From positions 6,373,001 to 6,437,000 of the forward strand of contig JAVTVJ010000040.1 in the NCBI GenBank assembly GCA_034509425.1: a stretch of DNA of 64,000 nt, written 5' to 3'. This DNA is from Eopsaltria australis (taxonomy: Eukaryota > Chordata > Aves > Passeriformes > Petroicidae). Below are positions 59,130 to 64,000 of the stretch, one piece after another. The notes under the pieces were generated by a model, which was given only the letters and a program-made list of their open reading frames with translations, had not been told where the DNA came from and ran no database searches. The translations under genes and the position numbers were made by a program. Numbering within the stretch: position 1 is the stretch's first letter; each line of letters begins with the position of its first letter.

Positions 59130-62100
59130 TATATTTTCATAGTTTGGAAATCTTCCTAATAAAAAGGACTCCTCACTAACAAACTGAGAATTTGTGTGCA
59201 GCCCTAACCTTCTGGAATCAGATATAAGAAGACTTATAAACACCTCTCTTTTAAAGCTGGTTTTGAAAAATGCCAGGTAAGCTCATACAGATTTGTGGAA
59301 AGAACTATGTGGGTCAAGTGCTACCAATTTATTTGTGAGCCTCACATTGGTGAATCTGGTAATGATAGCACAGCACAGAGCAGTTTCATGATGCTTCTTC
59401 CCTATTGTGCTTTACAGCTTTAGTGTTGTCATTAACACTGCTCCCTCTTGTTTTCCACTCTTCCTTCCTATTCTTCTTGGTGTATGAATATATCAAAGTG
59501 TGCATTACTTGGTTATCAGTATTATGTTCTATAAGCTATAATTTCCATAGACAATTCCCTACTTTGGAGCAGGTTCTTTTACTATAAACTGACAAAATCA
59601 AGGAAAAAAGAACCAACATATTTTTGAAATATTTGTGCATTCAATATATTTTTTATATTAGACAGAAGGATAAAAGACAAAATAGGTGCTTGGGATTGTG
59701 TACCATAATCTGTCCACGTACAGAGGTCCAGGAGATTCTGTGCAGGGACTGGGAGCAAAACCAGTGCAAGTTTGGAGTTCATTAAGTGGTGATGAAATAC
59801 GTGATAGCTTTTCATTTGTAGCAACCGAAGTCGTGATCCAGTTAGATTAGGAACATGCATTGTTTATAAGAAAAAATGTGGTATTTTGTGGTTTTTGGAC
59901 AAGTGGGATATAATGCATTCCTCTTTTCTACACTTGATTACTCATCAACTTTTAGTTCAGATGGAACAAAAATGGTATTTTGTAGTGTGGAGATGGTGTT
60001 ACAAGTAAAGACTCCAGCAATCACTGATGCTGATGTTTTGTAAGTGATCGCTGTATACAAACGGGAAATGGCTCAAAACACACTTCATAATGATTTATCC
60101 ATAACTTCACCAATTCTCCACTGTTAAATGGTAATATCAGGGCTCTAACCATGTCAGACATCATTTGTGTCTTGGTTTCCTTCCACAGTTGTTAAGTTTG
60201 AGGGTTCATTTAATATGCTTTCTCTGGCAGAACAGCAGGCACATGGAGCTGGCAGTGATGAAATTTAGTAGTACAAGGACATGGAAGTGCATTTAGGAAA
60301 GGCAAAATTCAAAATCTACTTCCCCACTGTCAGAAGCTCCACAGCAAATCAGTTTGAGACACTGATTTTCTTAAAGGAATTAGGATTTAGACATGCCACA
60401 ATCATTAATTTTGTCAATGCATAAACCAGCTCAGCAGTGTTTTATGTCTGAGGGCTTTTTTTTATGTCATGTCACTGCCTTTACATGATGCAGATACATG
60501 GCTCACCCAGGTCTCAGGCACTGTCTGCAGGGGAAGGAAGAAGCTGAGGTGTTTCTGAAAAACTGTTCAGCTTTAAAAGGAATATTTTTAGGGCTAAATG
60601 TGTGTCCTGCAAAAATATAAATCAGAAGGTTCCACCAGATTAGGAACCCAGCATTTTGAACATTGCTGAAAAAAAAAAATTATAAAAGATGTTTACCAAA
60701 AGTTTGCAGAAAGCAGGCAAAGTCTGAACTCATGTTCCCTCTGCCAGGCAAGTTCACAGCCCTGAGGAGCAGGGCAGTGCAGGGTGGGGATACCCAATGC
60801 ATGGCAGGAACCTCACGGTACTGTGGGAATGGCAGCATTGCACTGGCAAAAGGGGTTCTGCCCAACAACAAGAAAAGACAATCAGAGAAAGGTTTTTCCC
60901 CCAAGAACTGTTCTCTGCCCCAGGTATTGCTTCTTCAAAGCCTGCATTTGGAGCTGGCAGTAGCACCTTCCTGTCATCTCTCCCTTCAGTGTCTGCAAAG
61001 GAATGCATTCTCCTCTGAGATGGTTCTTATTGGCTGCTTCTCCTTGCAGAAAATATATGCACTTATAGGGCATGATTCCTCTTATCTACTACTGCTTGAG
61101 GAGAAGGATTACTTTTTGGCTAGATAAGTCACACCCCAAAGGTTTTGTGGAGATCTGTGTTTTCTGAGGCTTATATTGACTCATACTGTTTTTCTTCTTT
61201 TCCTCTTTCTAACATTTTCCTTCTTCTTTTATAAGGTTGTAAAGCCATACAGTCTGAAAGGACAAGTTTTAGATTTAATTTTTGGTCTTTGGTCTTCTCC
61301 AGCCTAGACAATTCCATGGTTATAAATGAACAAGAGCAATGGCTGACTGAAACCTGGTCCAGGTTCTGTGACCAGGTGCTTGTTCTGGGTGAAACAGAGA
61401 TGAGGAGATGCCGTATGAGCTCAGACTCACACACAGAGTCCCAGAGGAAAGCTTCATGTTCTAGCTTTCATTTACAGTGGTTGGCTATGGAAGTGTTTTT
61501 TCACAGCTTGTTCTACCCCTCCAGCACAGCCCAGTTTCTTTCAGCCCCTGCCTTTTTTACACTTGGTTGATAAAAGTTGTAAAGTGTACTGAATTTTACC
61601 ATTTTACAAATTATATTTGTAGACAGGGCTAACAACAATCTTGGAACCAGGCAAAACAGGAGTCCAACCCATGAAGACAATGACAGAAAACAGGGAGTAG
61701 TAGGCACTGATCTCTCAGGGGTTTCCAGGAGTAACTGGTGAATCTGCCTCCTTTTGAAACTCCCCCTCCTCCAGTCACTAAATGGAGGAAGGATAATGAA
61801 CTTTTCTAATAGGCATGGGACTGCTAATAAAAGCTGGTCTTGCTGACATCCCTTCATTGAAATTATTACATGTTCCTTTTCATGTTGAAGCAAGATTAAA
61901 ACAACCCTATGATATTGCTGTTTTATTGGAGCCAGAAATCTACACAGTGCCAGAAGAGACAAAAATCTAACCCAAATTCATACCTACAAGTTGGAGGTGA
62001 GAATTTAATCATCTTTTCCAACAGACACCATCAGACAAAGTGATGTTTTAAGAAGAGGCTGACTTCTTGTTGACAGAGATGGACAAAGACATTGAATGAT

Positions 62101-64000
62101 GTCAGTGCCAAAACTAAAAGAATAATGGAGCTGTATCAGCAAAATGTCATGGTTAATAGTATCAAAAGCTACCAAAATAATTAAAAAGCAATAGGTCAGT
62201 CACATTGCCACACTCTGAAGACTGTAATAAATAATTAAAAATTCAAACCAACCCAGCCTCAATATTATGGAAATCAAACTGGACTTCAGAGAAATTTTTT
62301 TTCTGACTAGATGGTCAGACATAGGACAATCTTTCCCTTCAACTCACCCCCCAGTTCTTTTCCAAGCTCTTAGAGAGGGGAGGTTAAAGAGAAGGTGATA
62401 ATCCAAGATGAGTAGGAGACAATGGTAATTTGCATATTATAACTGAATAATAGCAACACAATTCAAAACAGATAAAACAGAATCACAAACAAGATGTAGG
62501 ATTACCCATGTTGAAACAAAAGGATCAGACACTCACAGAGGCATTGATTGCACTTGGGGGTATTTTGAATCTGGATCATGTAAAGCTTTTGCATGAACTT
62601 AATTTATTCCCATTAGCTTGGAGAATGTCAATGGAGAAACTCCAGTACATCCAATTATATGTGTGGCTAGATGGCTGCAGCATCAGACTGTAGGGTGAGT
62701 ATGACCAACACAAGTTGAAATAATCAGCTAACAGACAGTCAGAGAAGAGAGATGGGATGTGCAAATAGATAAAAGGCAACAGAAGAAGACAGCAAAAATT
62801 TCTGCAGAAGTTTCAAAAAGGAGTTTTTCTGTGTAACAAAAAGAGACCTTGATCAACTTGAAACAACATAGCAGTTGTGCTACTGTGCAGTATGTGCTGT
62901 GCAGCTGTGTCATATGTGCTGCCTCAGCGATGTGCCCTGCCTCCTGTGACCCCCCCAAGCCAATTTGCTGTCCACAGTTAATTTTACATGATTAGGTGAA
63001 ACAGCAAACCAAAATATAGAAAAAAACCCATGCTGTAATTCCTTACTCCAGTAAGGAGATTGTACCTTACAGCCAGTCTTATCAGCAAAGCAGGTATGAA
63101 AGAAAGCAAAAGATGCATCTTGACATCTACCTGAGCTTCTCCTACTAACACTGTCAAAGGAAAGTATATCAAAACCCTTTTCTGATCCAGCTGGCTCATT
63201 AATCAGTTCTTTTCTTGACAAATTCACCATTAACCGAGTGATCCATTTCAAGATTGGTGTATAAATCCAGTTTAGCAATTTGCCAATAGAATAGAGGGGT
63301 TCAAAAATCTCTTCACCAAAATCATGAGTTATACCACTATTAGTTTTGAATTAAAGTTTAAACAGGGTAGAATACAGAAGGACATAGGACCAGATTTCAT
63401 GTGTGTTACAATGGTATCCACTCCAGTTATTCCACTGAATTCAGTAATTCCACTGAGCTCCAAACAATTCACGCTTTCTGCTGAAGCTGAATTTGGTTAA
63501 TAAATCTGATTTCTTGTAAACATCATAGCATATTATTCTTACCAATACCTTGTTTTCAGCTATAGATCCCAAAATGCACACTGGACACGGAAGACCCTAG
63601 TTGTGACCTGGATGCCAGCAAACCCATAAAATATCAAGACTCATACAGAGGTTTTTGTGATGTTAGTAGGAATATGTAGGTCTCAAAGACATAAGGGACA
63701 GGTGTCATAACAAGAACAGTGGGCCAAATCCACTGCTGATGTTGACCATGGTGAAATGTCAGCACAGATAAGATCTGAGACTGGTGTAAATGGTTCAAAA
63801 TGTGACACACAGATTCCATACTGACCCTGAGTCAAAGGAGCCTGTGAAGCTGAAACTACCAGTGCAAGAGGACAATGCACAGATTTTGATTAACCAGAAC
63901 ATTCCCTTCACCAGCATCTTCCTGTGTTGCAACCTTTACAAGCCCAGTGGAGGAGAAGGGTGTTGTTAGCATGAAAACATCCGGAGAGGTCATGATTCTG
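59130..64000. other. Gene desert, nothing supported
   Basis: Only chance frames, up to 154 codons (60663-61127), none with a recognisable domain. An octamer ATTTGCAT lies at 62428-62435. Confidence 0.55.

Noticed and set aside
60663..61127. 154-codon frame in the desert
   Set aside because: No domain, opposed by minus-strand frames, and no splice or promoter support.
1..64000. CRISPR arrays, phage, operons or a prokaryotic system
   Set aside because: No regularly spaced repeats with unique spacers and no dense coding; composition and gene structure are vertebrate.

Overview
This is a 64 kb piece of vertebrate chromosome, most likely avian. It holds one protein-coding gene I can recognise: POU3F2 (BRN2), a single-exon neural POU-homeodomain transcription factor on the minus strand (CDS 11962-13269, 435 codons plus stop). 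Three things point to a bird or other sauropsid: the low repeat content, the one recognisable mobile element (a CR1 LINE 3' end with its terminal 8-bp ATTCTATG-type repeats near 42.85 kb), and many short mononucleotide and tetranucleotide tracts. No operons, bacterial genes, CRISPR arrays, tRNAs or rRNAs were seen. Nearly all open frames are chance frames, either in GC-rich islands or in AT-rich intergenic DNA.

Layout. 1-2.1 kb is ordinary intergenic DNA. From about 2.2 to 21.7 kb the sequence alternates between very GC/CpG-rich islands (about 2.2-3.45, 5.08-5.85, 6.2-7.75, 8.05-8.25, 10.43-10.56, 11.36-11.65, 11.9-14.0, 15.0-15.95, 16.32-16.64, 18.5-19.5 and 20.95-21.7 kb) and AT-rich, homeobox-site-rich stretches that look like conserved non-coding elements. 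POU3F2 sits in the middle, with its transcript running right to left from a TATA-less, CCAAT/GC-box promoter near 13.3-13.5 kb to a probable poly(A) site near 8.85 kb. A strong TATA box at 6.40 kb points the opposite way, toward the 3' end of POU3F2, and may start a convergent non-coding transcript. From about 22 to 64 kb is a gene desert of roughly 58-60% AT. It has no supportable exon, but several stretches have the texture of distal enhancers, and octamer (POU) sites appear more often than composition predicts.

How the parts may fit. POU3F2 is a dosage-sensitive developmental regulator of the kind usually surrounded by CpG islands under Polycomb control and by long-range enhancers. The window fits that pattern. 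Candidate autoregulatory octamers, miR-204/211 and miR-124 seed matches in the presumed 3' UTR, and an overlapping upstream start codon are the testable regulatory leads. I found no convincing novel multi-gene system. The calls of conserved elements rest on sequence texture only and have not been aligned to other species.
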